Part shown: positions 43,225 through 52,356 of the stretch, in pieces
Layout of the letters: each line of letters begins with the position of its first letter
How positions within the stretch are numbered: position 1 is the stretch's first letter
From: Caldicoprobacter guelmensis
Lineage (GTDB): Bacteria; Bacillota; Clostridia; Caldicoprobacterales; Caldicoprobacteraceae
Length of the DNA: 64,000 nt
Reading direction: 5' to 3'
Assembly: GCF_016908415.1 (NCBI RefSeq)
Contig: NZ_JAFBDW010000002.1
Span: forward strand, 248,001-312,000
Made by a program: the position numbers and the translations under genes
Notes under the pieces: model-generated
Database searches by the model: none
The model's input: only the letters and a program-made list of their open reading frames with translations
Told to the model about the DNA's origin: nothing

Positions 43225-43772
43225 AGCGTTTTTCCAAACGGTTCTTTACATGTCCTTTTCAGGTGGCGTTCTGGCGCTTGTTGTACTCTGCTTGAAAGCT
43301 GTATTCCGTAACGGGATTCCTGCCTTTATTTGGTTGATGTTGTGGTTGCTGGTTGCTGTAAGGCTTTTATTGCCTGTTAAAATTGAAAGCAACCTAAGTT
43401 TATTTAATCTGGATTTGCTGCAAAAGGTTGAGGCTTTTATTACCGATAGCGGGTTTGAAGAGGGAAGTAGAAGCAACCGATACGATATATCTCGTTACCC
43501 AGATGCGGAAGGATTTCCCAGACTGGAATGGTACAAGAGAAGTGTTGGTCAGGGCGGGTGGGCGGTATCCCGGGATAAACATAAGGTGCATCCTTGAGAT
43601 AAAATGCACACAAACCAGCGATGAGGAGTATGAGGTGGTATTGACAAAAACCTGGGATATAGAGATAAATGGGCAACGACCCGTAAGTTACTGGAAATAC
43701 AGGGTTATCGGCGAACGCGTGCAGCTTGAGGAGTCTCAGAATAATGACAGACTGGTATTGCTTGTAAGATGA
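43211..43772 (+). pseudogene. Broken BlaR1/MecR1-like (M56) membrane sensor gene
   Basis: ATG 43211 overlaps the end of blaI behind GGAGAG, the normal coupling. The first 65 residues fit the M56 membrane part: a helix near 5-25 (FSGGVLALVVLCLKAVF), then IPAFIWLMLWLLVAVRLLLPVKIESNLSLFNL-like sequence. The frame then runs to a stop at 43597. An alternative frame (ending 43772) carries a conserved-looking segment (CILEIKCTQTSDEEYEVVLTKTWDIEI). No HExxH zinc-protease motif and no penicillin-binding domain remain. A deletion plus frameshift is the simplest reading. Confidence 0.65.
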
Positions 43773-43786
43773 ATTCCAAAAGACAA

Positions 43787-43846
43787 AAGTGCTCTTTCTG
43801 GCCAGGTTCAAGCTTTATCGTTGCCAGAAAGAGCACTTGTTTTTAT
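43787..43846. terminator. Bidirectional terminator
   Basis: Perfect 16-bp stem (43787-43802 with 43823-43838) followed by TGTTTTTA on the plus strand and an A/T run on the other. Serves the blaI locus and the convergent DUF5667 gene. Confidence 0.9.
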
Positions 43847-43898
43847 AAATAACTTTTTACCAAATATTAACAATCATGTAGTGGGTTACTTTTAATGT

Positions 43899-45173
43899 TT
43901 ACTGTTTTTTGCGTCCCAAAGCTCTTCCGTTGCTGGTATTGTTGCTGTTTTTGGAATTGTTGCTTTTTACCATATTCTGAATATTTCCCGCTTTTTGAAT
44001 GCTATTGTTGCCCTGTGTATTATTTGTATCCTCATTTTCGTCTTTTATTTTACCGTTTTGGCTGTTTTGAGCGTTATTACTCTTATCAACGTTTTCTTCT
44101 TTAACTTCACGGACAGGCTGTTGGGCGTTTAATTCCTCATTTTCATTATTTTCCTTCCTGTTGGCATTTTCATCAACGGGCTGTTCTTGGTCGATTTCAT
44201 CTACCTCATCGTTTTCCTTGTTTTCCTCTTGGTTATCCTGATTGTTTTGGTTGCGGACTCTGTTCTTTACAGCTGCTTTCTTTTGCGTTATTGCATCGTT
44301 TAGCTGTTCTTTAGCTTGGAGTTGAACAGCTTGCTTCTCTTCAACCAGCTTCTGTGCTTCCGCAATTTTTTCTTGGTCTCCGGTTTTCATGGCTTTTTTG
44401 AGCTGTACCTCTGCTTTTTTAAGTTCCTGCTTGGCGGTGTTGTATCTATGCCTTGCTTCTACCATCTTGGCTACGGCTTCCTTTTTTGCTGTCTGCATTT
44501 CTATTACTTTTTCTATTCTCTTCCTAGCCTGTTCTGGCAACTTATCCTTTATAGCGCTTAAAACTCTTATGCTGTTTTCCTGTCTCAGCCTCAGCCTTAC
44601 TTCTATGGTGTTTGGTTCATCGTTTTCATTACTTGTGGAACCGTCATCAGAAATGTCCGTGTTGCTGTTACTTTCTTCGGCTGGAGTTTGTTGGCTATCC
44701 GGATTTTCTAATCCCTCTTCTGGAGAGCTTTGTTCTGGTTCGTTGCTTTCTGTGTTTTGTTCGGTATCAGTATTTTGTACATCCTGTGGTTCATTTTGAC
44801 CTACCTCTTTATTTCCATTTTCTAGATTTTCTTGTGCTACCTTTTCTACTATTTCGTATGCCTGCTGCATTTTTTGGTTGTATTCGTCTACAAGTTCCAG
44901 TGCTTTTTCTTGATCGCCTTTTTCAAGCATGACCTCGCTTTCGCCAAGCCTTTCTTCAGCCACGTCGGTAAGTGCGGTTACCTTGTTTTCGTCTCCCAAA
45001 GTGAGAAAAACTTTCAGGTTGTCTAACGCAACGTCCACAGGATAAAGGATGCTATCGGGTGTTATGCCGGCTTTATCGGCATAAGAAATGACTTCGTCTT
45101 CCAGCGCAAAACCAGGCACTGCCAGGCTCAGCATGAATATAAATCCTGCTGCCAAAGCCAAACATTTCCTCAT
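43899..45173 (-). CDS. Secreted DUF5667-type protein with low-complexity tail
   Basis: A 424-aa exported protein. A clear signal peptide (RKCLALAAGFIFMLSLAVPGFA) is followed by the DUF5667 region: ITPDSILYPVDVALDNLKVFL, then VTALTDVAEERLGESEVMLEKGD. A Glu/Asn/Gln/Ser-rich linker covers residues 125-185, a helical stretch with KKEAVAKMVEARHRYNTAKQEL lies near 230-280, and an Asn-rich tail ends RALGRKKQ. No anchor is seen. It is divergent from sigI and has a SigI-like promoter of its own, so it may be part of the SigI response. Confidence 0.8.
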   Translation of the reverse strand: MRKCLALAAGFIFMLSLAVPGFALEDEVISYADKAGITPDSILYPVDVALDNLKVFLTLGDENKVTALTDVAEERLGESEVMLEKGDQEKALELVDEYNQKMQQAYEIVEKVAQENLENGNKEVGQNEPQDVQNTDTEQNTESNEPEQSSPEEGLENPDSQQTPAEESNSNTDISDDGSTSNENDEPNTIEVRLRLRQENSIRVLSAIKDKLPEQARKRIEKVIEMQTAKKEAVAKMVEARHRYNTAKQELKKAEVQLKKAMKTGDQEKIAEAQKLVEEKQAVQLQAKEQLNDAITQKKAAVKNRVRNQNNQDNQEENKENDEVDEIDQEQPVDENANRKENNENEELNAQQPVREVKEENVDKSNNAQNSQNGKIKDENEDTNNTQGNNSIQKAGNIQNMVKSNNSKNSNNTSNGRALGRKKQ

Positions 45174-45224
45174 TTGAAAACCCTCCCGTTTTTTTATAGT
45201 TTATTTTTGCCTTTCGCCCATATA

Positions 45225-45254
45225 TACGAATGCTGTATAATGTTTTTAGGGGGT
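45225..45254 (-). promoter_or_regulatory. SigI-like promoter of the DUF5667 gene
   Basis: On the minus strand ACCCCC (45254-45249) then CGTA (45228-45225), spaced like the plus-strand element below. The C-rich -35 and CGTA/CGAA -10 resemble published SigI promoters. A 50-base leader follows. Confidence 0.5.
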
Positions 45255-45282
45255 ATATCCATCAAAAACAGAAAAGTTAATG

Positions 45283-45311
45283 ACCCCAAGAAAAACGGAA
45301 GGTATATCGTA
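45283..45311 (+). promoter_or_regulatory. SigI-like autoregulatory promoter of sigI-rsgI
   Basis: ACCCCAA (45283-45289), 18 bases, CGTA (45308-45311), 25 bases before the sigI start. It resembles SigI-dependent promoters (C-run followed by AA; CGTA or CGAA), consistent with autoregulation. Confidence 0.55.
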
Positions 45312-45336
45312 TAAATAATTAGGGGGGAAAGTAAGC

Positions 45337-46008
45337 TTGAACAAGGATCCAATAGATGGCTCCCGCAATGAGTTTATAGAGAAAAATAGAGGATTTATAT
45401 ATAAGATGGCCTGCAGCGTATGCAAAAGGAAATTGGATTTTGATAACGACGATGAATTGTCAATAGCGATGATTGCCTTTAACAATGCATGTGACAGCTA
45501 TGATGAGAAGTATGGAAACTTTTTTTCATATGCTGCAGTGGTGATACGCAATGCCCTTATTGACTATTTTAGAAAGTCTAAAAATTCTCCTGTAGCCGTG
45601 TTTTCGGATGATGACCAACTGGATTACATAGATTACAGGGCGTCCATGAGGGATTACGAGTTAAAGTTAGAGAGTGAGTTCAGAAGGCAGGAGATCAAAG
45701 AATTGTCCGAAGAGCTTAATGCATACGGCATTGACTTTGAATTGCTGGTTTCCTGCTCTCCAAAGCATAAGGATACCAGAGATGCTCTTTTAAATATAGC
45801 ACTGTATTGCGTAAGGGATACTGAGCTTCTTGACAGGATAAGGTCTAAAAAAGCGTTACCTATAAAAGAGCTGATGGGAAAGCTTGGTATAAACAGAAAG
45901 ATGCTAGAGAGGTGGAGAAAATACATAATTGCCCTGGTTATCATTCTTGCGGGGGATTATCCATATATCAAATCCTATTTAAATATCAAGGTAGGTGAAA
46001 ATGAGTGA
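45337..46008 (+). CDS. sigI: RNA polymerase sigma factor SigI
   Basis: A 223-aa alternative sigma factor of the SigI group. The region-2 core is NDDELSIAMIAFNNACDSYDEKYGNFFSYAAVVIRNALIDYFR; an unusual C-terminal DNA-binding domain has ELMGKLGINRKMLERWRKYI. It starts at TTG behind AGGGGGGAAAG. It overlaps rsgI by 4 bases, the standard sigma/anti-sigma pair. In Bacillus SigI responds to heat and envelope stress; in cellulolytic Clostridia it responds to polysaccharides. Confidence 0.93.
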   Translation: MNKDPIDGSRNEFIEKNRGFIYKMACSVCKRKLDFDNDDELSIAMIAFNNACDSYDEKYGNFFSYAAVVIRNALIDYFRKSKNSPVAVFSDDDQLDYIDYRASMRDYELKLESEFRRQEIKELSEELNAYGIDFELLVSCSPKHKDTRDALLNIALYCVRDTELLDRIRSKKALPIKELMGKLGINRKMLERWRKYIIALVIILAGDYPYIKSYLNIKVGENE

Positions 46009-47099
46009 AATATGAGGGTGTTGTACTCGAGGTGAAAGGCACAACGACGGTTATAATGACTCCAAGTGGGCAATTTGTAAAAGTGAGGGTTAAAGGGCGT
46101 TCTCCTGAGGTAGGTGAGTTATATTGTGGAGAAGCGCTGGGGGCCAGTAAAACATTTATCAGATATGTAGCCTTGGCGGCAGCTATTATGTTGGTACTGC
46201 TCTCACTTTCTGTATTAAGGCTTTATTATACGGCTTATGCCTCGGTTGTGGTGGATATAAACCCTTCCATAGAGCTCGTGGTCAACCGGTGGGAGAGGAT
46301 AATAAAGGCTGTACCGCTAAATGAGGATGGCGGTAAAGTCCTTTCGGGAATCAAGTTGATCAACCTCTCTCTAAATACAGGACTAAAGAGGATTGTTGAT
46401 GAGTCGATAAAACAGGAGTTCATAAGTTTTGATCGCATGGTGGATGGTGGCATAAGAGTAAATATTTACTATATCAGCAATGGAAAGGAAATTGAGTTGT
46501 CGGCTTTTGAGAGGTATCTTACCAGAGCAAACTTAAGATATGAGATAAAACAGCAATATTCTGATAAGTACCACCACGAAGTGAATACCCGTGAGGCAGG
46601 TGCTGCAAGTGAAAGCATTAAGGATGATGCTGGAAATCGTAAAGGCGACATTGATGGTAAGATAGACAATGGTACTAAGCACAATGATGCGTATGATGGA
46701 AACCAGGGAAGAAAAGGTCACAAGGAGGATACAAAGAAACAAGGTGATACGGGAAGAAATACAGAGAAAGGGAATACCAGTCAACAGGAGGATAAAAACT
46801 CAAACGACGACGATGCCGCTGGTAAGGGAAAAAGTGACAACAAAGGTGATATCGACAACATGAACAAAAAAGAAAATGACATCAACAAAACTGGTGCAAA
46901 TGACAGTCTAAACAATAGAGAAAACAAGGTCAGCGGCCAACAGGGCCAGATTTATGGTAATGGTGGAAAATTCCCTATCCCTATAGGAGGTAAAAATGAA
47001 AATACGGTGGGTAATGAAGAGGCCGACGAATCCAACGTGACTAAAACGAAAGAACTAAACAGAGAGGCCCAGGGAGGCAAGGCAAACCCCACCAATTAA
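46005..47099 (+). CDS. rsgI: RsgI-type membrane anti-sigma factor
   Basis: A 364-aa partner of SigI. The cytosolic RsgI_N domain (residues 1-50, MKYEGVVLEVKGTTTVIMTP) binds the sigma factor. A single membrane helix at about 51-74 (YVALAAAIMLVLLSLSVLRL) is followed by a conserved periplasmic-side domain (VVVDINPSIELVVNRWERII). From residue 200 the outside part is low-complexity, rich in Asp, Lys, Asn and Gly. There is no carbohydrate-binding module, unlike many Clostridium thermocellum RsgI proteins, so a general envelope-stress role is more likely than polysaccharide sensing. Confidence 0.92.
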   Translation: MKYEGVVLEVKGTTTVIMTPSGQFVKVRVKGRSPEVGELYCGEALGASKTFIRYVALAAAIMLVLLSLSVLRLYYTAYASVVVDINPSIELVVNRWERIIKAVPLNEDGGKVLSGIKLINLSLNTGLKRIVDESIKQEFISFDRMVDGGIRVNIYYISNGKEIELSAFERYLTRANLRYEIKQQYSDKYHHEVNTREAGAASESIKDDAGNRKGDIDGKIDNGTKHNDAYDGNQGRKGHKEDTKKQGDTGRNTEKGNTSQQEDKNSNDDDAAGKGKSDNKGDIDNMNKKENDINKTGANDSLNNRENKVSGQQGQIYGNGGKFPIPIGGKNENTVGNEEADESNVTKTKELNREAQGGKANPTN

Positions 47100-47205
47100 T
47101 CTGGTAAAGAGGAAAGTATAAATCTTGCTAAAATCAGTGATGTTAAAGGTGCCTTAAATAAAGGGAAAAACAAGGTTTAGGGTATTTAAATAAAGGGATG
47201 GTTGT

Positions 47206-47232
47206 GGTACACTTAAAGTGTACCTTGTTTTA
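47206..47232 (+). terminator. Probable terminator of sigI-rsgI
   Basis: GGTACACT pairs with AGTGTACC, then TTGTTTTAT. The perfect dyad could also be an operator for the next gene. Confidence 0.6.
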
Positions 47233-47277
47233 TGCTATTTAGTGTGGTTGAATTTCCAAAAATTGGGAGGCTTTTGG

Positions 47278-47856
47278 ATGGAAGGCAAGATGGATACGCA
47301 GGATAAGATCATAGCCACAGCTATAGATATGGTCGGACGTCAGATCAACCTGGATTTTACTGTGAGGGAGATAGCCGAAAAGGCCAATGTAAATTTGGCA
47401 TCGGTTAACTATTACTTTCGTTCAAAATATAACCTCCTCAATGAGGTTGAAAAGTATTTTGTTCGCCAAAGCCATCATATATATGAGGAGGTGGCCCGCT
47501 TAAATGCCGGTCCCAAGGAAAAGATAAAATTTTGGGCCATGAAGACTATGGAACACATCATGGAATACCCGGGTATTATATATCTTATAGTTACCAAGCT
47601 GCTCCACAACAGAGGCAAAAATGCAGGGATTGTGGACTTGATAGATACATTGGAACACAATATTATGCCGCTCGTTAAGGAGTTGACGGGAGTTGTTGAT
47701 GACTTTACAGCTTCGGTAAAGCTGATGCAGCTATTCTCAGGCGTTGTAGCACCTGTACTTTTTTACTACGGAGCCGGGCGCACGTTTAATATAGACATGC
47801 GAAGCAGTAAGGACAGAGAAGCGTACGTTGAGTCGCTGATCGAAAGCATACTATAG
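47278..47856 (+). CDS. TetR family regulator
   Basis: A 192-aa TetR protein. The N-terminal helix-turn-helix is DKIIATAIDMVGRQINLDFTVREIAEKANVNLASVNYYFRSKYNLL; the C-terminal part is the ligand and dimer domain. ATG 47278 with GGGAGG upstream is chosen over the long frame from 47218. It is 290 bases before an MMPL exporter gene whose promoter carries a perfect 24-base palindrome, the probable operator. Ligand unknown. Confidence 0.9.
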   Translation: MEGKMDTQDKIIATAIDMVGRQINLDFTVREIAEKANVNLASVNYYFRSKYNLLNEVEKYFVRQSHHIYEEVARLNAGPKEKIKFWAMKTMEHIMEYPGIIYLIVTKLLHNRGKNAGIVDLIDTLEHNIMPLVKELTGVVDDFTASVKLMQLFSGVVAPVLFYYGAGRTFNIDMRSSKDREAYVESLIESIL

Positions 47857-48036
47857 GTCTGTATCAGGCAGTCGATCTCATTTGTTTGCTAAGTTAGGAT
47901 AATTTTTGGTAAGTGTAGAGTATTTACCAAATATCAAACCCCTGATGAACAAAAGGCCAACATCGGTAAGCGTGGCTTCGGCGTGCAAAGCAGGTGTTTG
48001 TCGGCAATTGTTGAATAAAAGAGCTGTTTTTTTGCC

Positions 48037-48065
48037 TTGACAAATGCTTTTTTAAGCGCTATATT
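48037..48065 (+). promoter_or_regulatory. SigA promoter of the MMPL operon
   Basis: TTGACA (48037-48042), 17-base spacer, TATATT (48060-48065). The rest of the gap after tetR (47857-48036) holds no gene. Confidence 0.85.
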
Positions 48066-48073
48066 TAAACGTG

Positions 48074-48097
48074 TATATTAAACAATTGTTTAATATA
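48074..48097. promoter_or_regulatory. 24-base perfect palindrome, likely TetR operator
   Basis: Half-site TATATTAAACAA followed directly by its reverse complement. It begins 8 bases after the -10, over the transcription start, so binding would block transcription. Confidence 0.8.
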
Positions 48098-48148
48098 GGC
48101 GTTTGTCAGATACTTTTTTTGATCTGTATGACGAGGTGAGATGTTATC

Positions 48149-50239
48149 ATGGCTGCTTTTAGCAGGTTTGTAGTGAAGCACAGGAAAGCAGTACTTGTGT
48201 TGTTTTTAATTCTCTTAATTCCTTCCGTTTTGGGCATATTATTAACGCGAGAGAATTACGATATATTATTGTATATGCCCGGGTATTTGAATTCACGGCA
48301 GGGAGAAGAGATTCTAGAAAAAAATTTTAACCTTTCAGGGCAGGCTTTCCTGGTGGTTAAGGACAGGAAAATGTGGGAAATTAAGGATATGAAATCCCGC
48401 ATTGAGGCTGTAGATGGGGTGAAAGATGTAATATGGGTTGACGACTTTGAGGATATAACGTTGCCGGTTGAGTTTATGAACCCTGATATCCGAAAAAATT
48501 TCTTTTCTGGCAGCTCTACCATTTTGCAGATTCAGTTTGTTGACAGTGCCAGGTCTGAGTCTACAATGCGGGCTATAAATAAGATAAGAAAAATCATAGA
48601 TAGGGATATGCTGTTTGGTGGCGAAGCGGTTATCATGAATGACCTTAAGGCCATAACTTCAAAGGAAATGGTATATTACATGGTCATTGCTGTAATATCT
48701 ATATACCTAATACTCTCGGCTTCCATGACCTCATTTATAGAACCGCTACTTTTTCTCGTCTCAATAGGAATTGCCATTCTGCTGAATATGGGTACCAACG
48801 CTATAAAAGGCGAAATATCCTTTATAACGGCCTCTATAGCTGCCGTTATGCAGTTAGGCGTATCCATGGATTATTCCATCTTCCTGCTACATAGGTTTGA
48901 AGAGGAAAGGCAAAAGCATGCCAGTATAGACGATGCAATGGTTGCGGCCATGTCAAGGACAGGAGTGCCGGTGATGGGCAGTGCCCTTACCACCATTGCA
49001 GGGTTTGTGGCGCTGATGTTTATGAAGAACGGCATAGGCCGCGACTTGGGGTTTGTTTTGGCCAAAGGAATAATATTCAGCCTTTTGATGAATATCACTG
49101 TTCTTCCTTGTCTGATCCTGATGTTTAGCAAATATGCAGACAGGCACAGGCATCGGCCTATCATCCCCACCTTCAAACGGGTTTCTCGATGGATTGTTAG
49201 GTTCAGATGGGTTTTCCTTGTCATAATAATAGTCCTGGCTGTGCCTTCATTTCTAGCACAGCGAAATCTCCAGTATTACTACAGCATAGAACATTATTTG
49301 CCCGAGAACTCACGGGCTGCGGTAGATACCGACAAGATTAGGGAAAGCTTTATGAATACCGAAGTTGTATATGTCGTGATTCCCGATGAAGGCTCAATAG
49401 AGGAAAAGGAATTGATAAATAGGATCGAGGCTATAGATGCGGTGGATTCGGTAGCTGCTTTATCACGACAGGTTGATGTGACCATACCTGAAAGCTTTAT
49501 TCCCGCTGATATAAGGGGAAAATATGTAAAAGGAAATTACAGGTATTTTGAGGTGCGCCTTAAGACTCCTTCGGATGACTTGCGGACGTTTGAAGCGGTT
49601 GACTGTATAAGGGAAGCCGCTGGAGAGGTGTTTGACGAATATTATGTAACTGGGTCTCCGGCGCTGACAAGGGATCTGGCCGGTCTGGTGGAGGCAGATA
49701 ACAGGATGGTCTCCATAATATCCATAGGCCTGATATTGGCCATCATAGGTTTCAGCTATATGTCGCTTTCTCTTCCGTTTTTGCTCGTGCTGGTGATTGA
49801 AATGGCCATATGGATAAACTTAAGCATAGCGTATTTTCAGGGGATTACCGTTTCATCCTTGACTCCAATAGTTATAGGAGCCATTCAGCTAGGAGCCACA
49901 GTGGACTATGCCATTTTGTTTACCAGCCGTTACAAGGAAAACCGTGAAAGGATGAAGGATAGGCTAGAGGCCATAAGGCAAACGATAGAAGATACCGGAC
50001 GTTCTGTACTGACTAGCGCTTTGACCATGATAGCTGCTACGCTGGGCATTGCATTGATTGCCAGCATAAAGGCAACGGGAGAGCTGACCATGATGATTGG
50101 AAGGGGTGCGGCTATAAGCATGGCGGTGATCTTCCTCGGGCTGCCTTCTGTATTTTTGATATTTGACAGGCTGATCGGTTGGACCACAAAAAACTGGGTA
50201 AGAGCTGAAAAAGCAAATAAATATGCAAAGAAGGGGTGA
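48149..50239 (+). CDS. MMPL/RND-superfamily membrane exporter
   Basis: A 696-aa inner-membrane protein with twelve predicted helices in two repeats, each with a large outside loop. Sterol-sensing/RND-type motifs GVSMDYSIFLLHRFEEER near residue 240 and GATVDYAILFTSRYKENRE near 585 show the duplicated transmembrane core with the charged proton-relay residue. MMPL proteins move lipids or hydrophobic molecules. It is followed 6 bases later by a secreted helical protein, so the two likely form one system under TetR control. Confidence 0.9.
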   Translation: MAAFSRFVVKHRKAVLVLFLILLIPSVLGILLTRENYDILLYMPGYLNSRQGEEILEKNFNLSGQAFLVVKDRKMWEIKDMKSRIEAVDGVKDVIWVDDFEDITLPVEFMNPDIRKNFFSGSSTILQIQFVDSARSESTMRAINKIRKIIDRDMLFGGEAVIMNDLKAITSKEMVYYMVIAVISIYLILSASMTSFIEPLLFLVSIGIAILLNMGTNAIKGEISFITASIAAVMQLGVSMDYSIFLLHRFEEERQKHASIDDAMVAAMSRTGVPVMGSALTTIAGFVALMFMKNGIGRDLGFVLAKGIIFSLLMNITVLPCLILMFSKYADRHRHRPIIPTFKRVSRWIVRFRWVFLVIIIVLAVPSFLAQRNLQYYYSIEHYLPENSRAAVDTDKIRESFMNTEVVYVVIPDEGSIEEKELINRIEAIDAVDSVAALSRQVDVTIPESFIPADIRGKYVKGNYRYFEVRLKTPSDDLRTFEAVDCIREAAGEVFDEYYVTGSPALTRDLAGLVEADNRMVSIISIGLILAIIGFSYMSLSLPFLLVLVIEMAIWINLSIAYFQGITVSSLTPIVIGAIQLGATVDYAILFTSRYKENRERMKDRLEAIRQTIEDTGRSVLTSALTMIAATLGIALIASIKATGELTMMIGRGAAISMAVIFLGLPSVFLIFDRLIGWTTKNWVRAEKANKYAKKG

Positions 50240-50245
50240 GAGATT

Positions 50246-52231
50246 ATGAATGTTAAAAAGATGATAAAGAAGGTACTATCGAGAGCACTGCTGTTTTCGG
50301 TTGTACTTTGCTTCGTATTGATGCCAATGAGTACGACCTATGCTTATAAAGGTTTAAAAGTAGCATTGGCTCAACCATCTGACAACAACGCGAATGATGG
50401 TTCGGGCTTTGTTGCCAAAGATGAGACCGTCTACGTGATTCTTGACCATGACGGTAAGGTGCTGGAGCAAAGGGTTGTCAACCGAATTTATGTGAAAGGA
50501 GAGATAAAAGAGATACGGGATTATGGCCAGTATAGTTCTGTCAGAAATATGGAAACTTCAGCTGAACCGAGGGTTCAAGATGAGCAGATAGTATGGGATG
50601 CTCAGTTGCTGAAAAAAGGCGACATATATTATGAGGGTATAACCGATAAGGAACTGCCCATTGAAGTGTCGATAAAGTATTTCTTGGACGGCAAGGAGGT
50701 TGAGGCGCAGAGCCTGGCCGGCAAGAGCGGCAATTTAAGGATTGAGATAGGGATTAAAAACAAGCTTAAGGTAACCCAGCCCATAACCTATGAGAGCTAT
50801 GAAAAGGGCCGCATATCTAAAGAGTATGAGCATTATGTACCTTTTCTAGTACAGGTATCTTACCCTGTTGACCTCAACATATTTTCTGATGTAAAAGCCG
50901 ACGAGGCAGTAAAGGTTGTAACCGGCAAGACCATGAACTTGAGCTTTGCCACCTTTCCGTATCCCGATGCCAAAGTGAGCTTTGAGATGACGGGCCGCAA
51001 CATAGAGCTTAAGCCCTTTACGTTCACGGTTATTCCGCAAGTGCCGCCTCTGCCGGATGTCGATATGGAAGATGAGCTAGTAAAAATGCTGGACGGCGTA
51101 CGAAAGATTCGCGATGGATTGAATCAGTTTGGCGCTGCTACGCAGCCTCTGGCGAGCGGCGGCAAGCAGATGGCTGAGGGCAAACAGGTGCTTGAGCGAG
51201 GGATTTCTGCTCTTGTTGCAGGAAGCAAAAAATTAGATGAAAGCTCCAATGAGTTGGTAGCAGGTTTTGATGCCAGCATTCAAGGTTTTAATGAGTTAAA
51301 GGATGGGGTGACAAAGCTGGTCGAGGGCCTTAATGGAGTGGCTGCCGGGATGAATAGATTGGCCGGTTCTGCGGGGGAAGTGTCTTCTGCTGTAAATTCT
51401 CTGGCGCAGGCTGCCAGCCAGCTACAGGGTGCTGCCAGTGGTTGGGCACAGAACATGGCGCCTGCACTTATGCAGCTTGTAAATATAAACGAGGAAATGT
51501 TGACTATAGCCCAAAAACTGGTGCAGGAGCAGCCTAAAGATTCTGATTTGTATAAGCTGGGACAGATGGTCATTGAGCAAAACAGGATTATAGAGAGTAT
51601 GGGTGGCCCGGAAGGCATTATAAATAGTGGTGCGCAGCTTTTAGGGGCAATAAATGGGTTGAAAGAAGGGGTAGATAAATTAAAAGAAGGGTTGGACAGC
51701 CAGTTCATTCCAGGAATTCAGGCCGTAAACGATTCAATTACCAGTTTGGTATCTGGTGCTGAGGCTACCCTTGATGGTATGGAAGAATACCAAAAAGGTC
51801 AAACGGTTTACAGGCAAGGGCTTGTGGAATATGTCCAGGGAGTGAGAAGCATTAATAATGGTTTGAATGCATTGAGTGGCAATTTAACCAGAGTGTTGAC
51901 AGGAATGGATTCTTTGCTCAATGCTTTGGAGAAGATGGATGATGGCTTAAGTGCGATGGATTTGCAGGGCCTTTCCGAAATGGAGGAGGGAATTATACAG
52001 GCTATTGATGACATGCGCTTTGCCAAGGCATTGAAGCAGCGAATGGAGGAGCTGGCTGACGGCTACAGGTCGTTTATGGATAACGAGAGAAATAAAAACA
52101 GCAGCGTTCAGTTTATCATGAGGACCAAGGAAATAGTGTATGAAAAGGGCAGGGGAGAAGTGCAGAACATTCAGAGTGCCCAGCCCAGGATGGATGTGTG
52201 GAAGAGGTTACTTCACCTGCTGGGCTTATAG
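50246..52231 (+). CDS. Secreted helical repeat protein (YhgE-like), MMPL partner
   Basis: A 661-aa exported protein. The N-terminal signal peptide (FSVVLCFVLMPMSTTYAYKG) is followed by a beta-rich region (residues 50-270: ETVYVILDHDGKVLEQRVVN) and a long helical region built of X-rich heptads with repeats such as GANELxxG, LVAGSKKLDESSNELVAG, LKDGVTKLVEGLNGVAAG and LKEGVDKLKEGLDS. This is the repeat type of YhgE/Pip and other MMPL-associated proteins. A C-terminal anchor is not seen. It probably spans the wall and works with the MMPL exporter; the cargo is unknown. Confidence 0.75.
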   Translation: MNVKKMIKKVLSRALLFSVVLCFVLMPMSTTYAYKGLKVALAQPSDNNANDGSGFVAKDETVYVILDHDGKVLEQRVVNRIYVKGEIKEIRDYGQYSSVRNMETSAEPRVQDEQIVWDAQLLKKGDIYYEGITDKELPIEVSIKYFLDGKEVEAQSLAGKSGNLRIEIGIKNKLKVTQPITYESYEKGRISKEYEHYVPFLVQVSYPVDLNIFSDVKADEAVKVVTGKTMNLSFATFPYPDAKVSFEMTGRNIELKPFTFTVIPQVPPLPDVDMEDELVKMLDGVRKIRDGLNQFGAATQPLASGGKQMAEGKQVLERGISALVAGSKKLDESSNELVAGFDASIQGFNELKDGVTKLVEGLNGVAAGMNRLAGSAGEVSSAVNSLAQAASQLQGAASGWAQNMAPALMQLVNINEEMLTIAQKLVQEQPKDSDLYKLGQMVIEQNRIIESMGGPEGIINSGAQLLGAINGLKEGVDKLKEGLDSQFIPGIQAVNDSITSLVSGAEATLDGMEEYQKGQTVYRQGLVEYVQGVRSINNGLNALSGNLTRVLTGMDSLLNALEKMDDGLSAMDLQGLSEMEEGIIQAIDDMRFAKALKQRMEELADGYRSFMDNERNKNSSVQFIMRTKEIVYEKGRGEVQNIQSAQPRMDVWKRLLHLLGL

Positions 52232-52321
52232 AAAATTTTTAAGTTTTTGTCGAACAAATTTTATAGGGTATACACCTCCGATGAGTCATGGTTCGAAATT
52301 TCCGATAGTTAAAGTGAGGCC

Positions 52322-52351
52322 TTGACAACATGTGATGAGTTATGATAAATT
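52322..52351 (+). promoter_or_regulatory. Promoter of the cbiM leader
   Basis: TTGACA (52322-52327) with a weak -10 (GATAAA at 52344-52349, 16-base spacer, or TAAATT at 52346-52351, 18-base spacer). The leader then begins near 52357. The short gap 52232-52321 after the secreted-protein gene shows no gene. Confidence 0.55.
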
Positions 52352-52356
52352 TTACC

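Noticed and set aside
44316..44932. Long open frames on the plus strand opposite the DUF5667 gene
   Set aside because: They are complements of a low-complexity Glu/Asn-rich coding region, with Phe/Leu/Cys-rich nonsense products and no ribosome sites.
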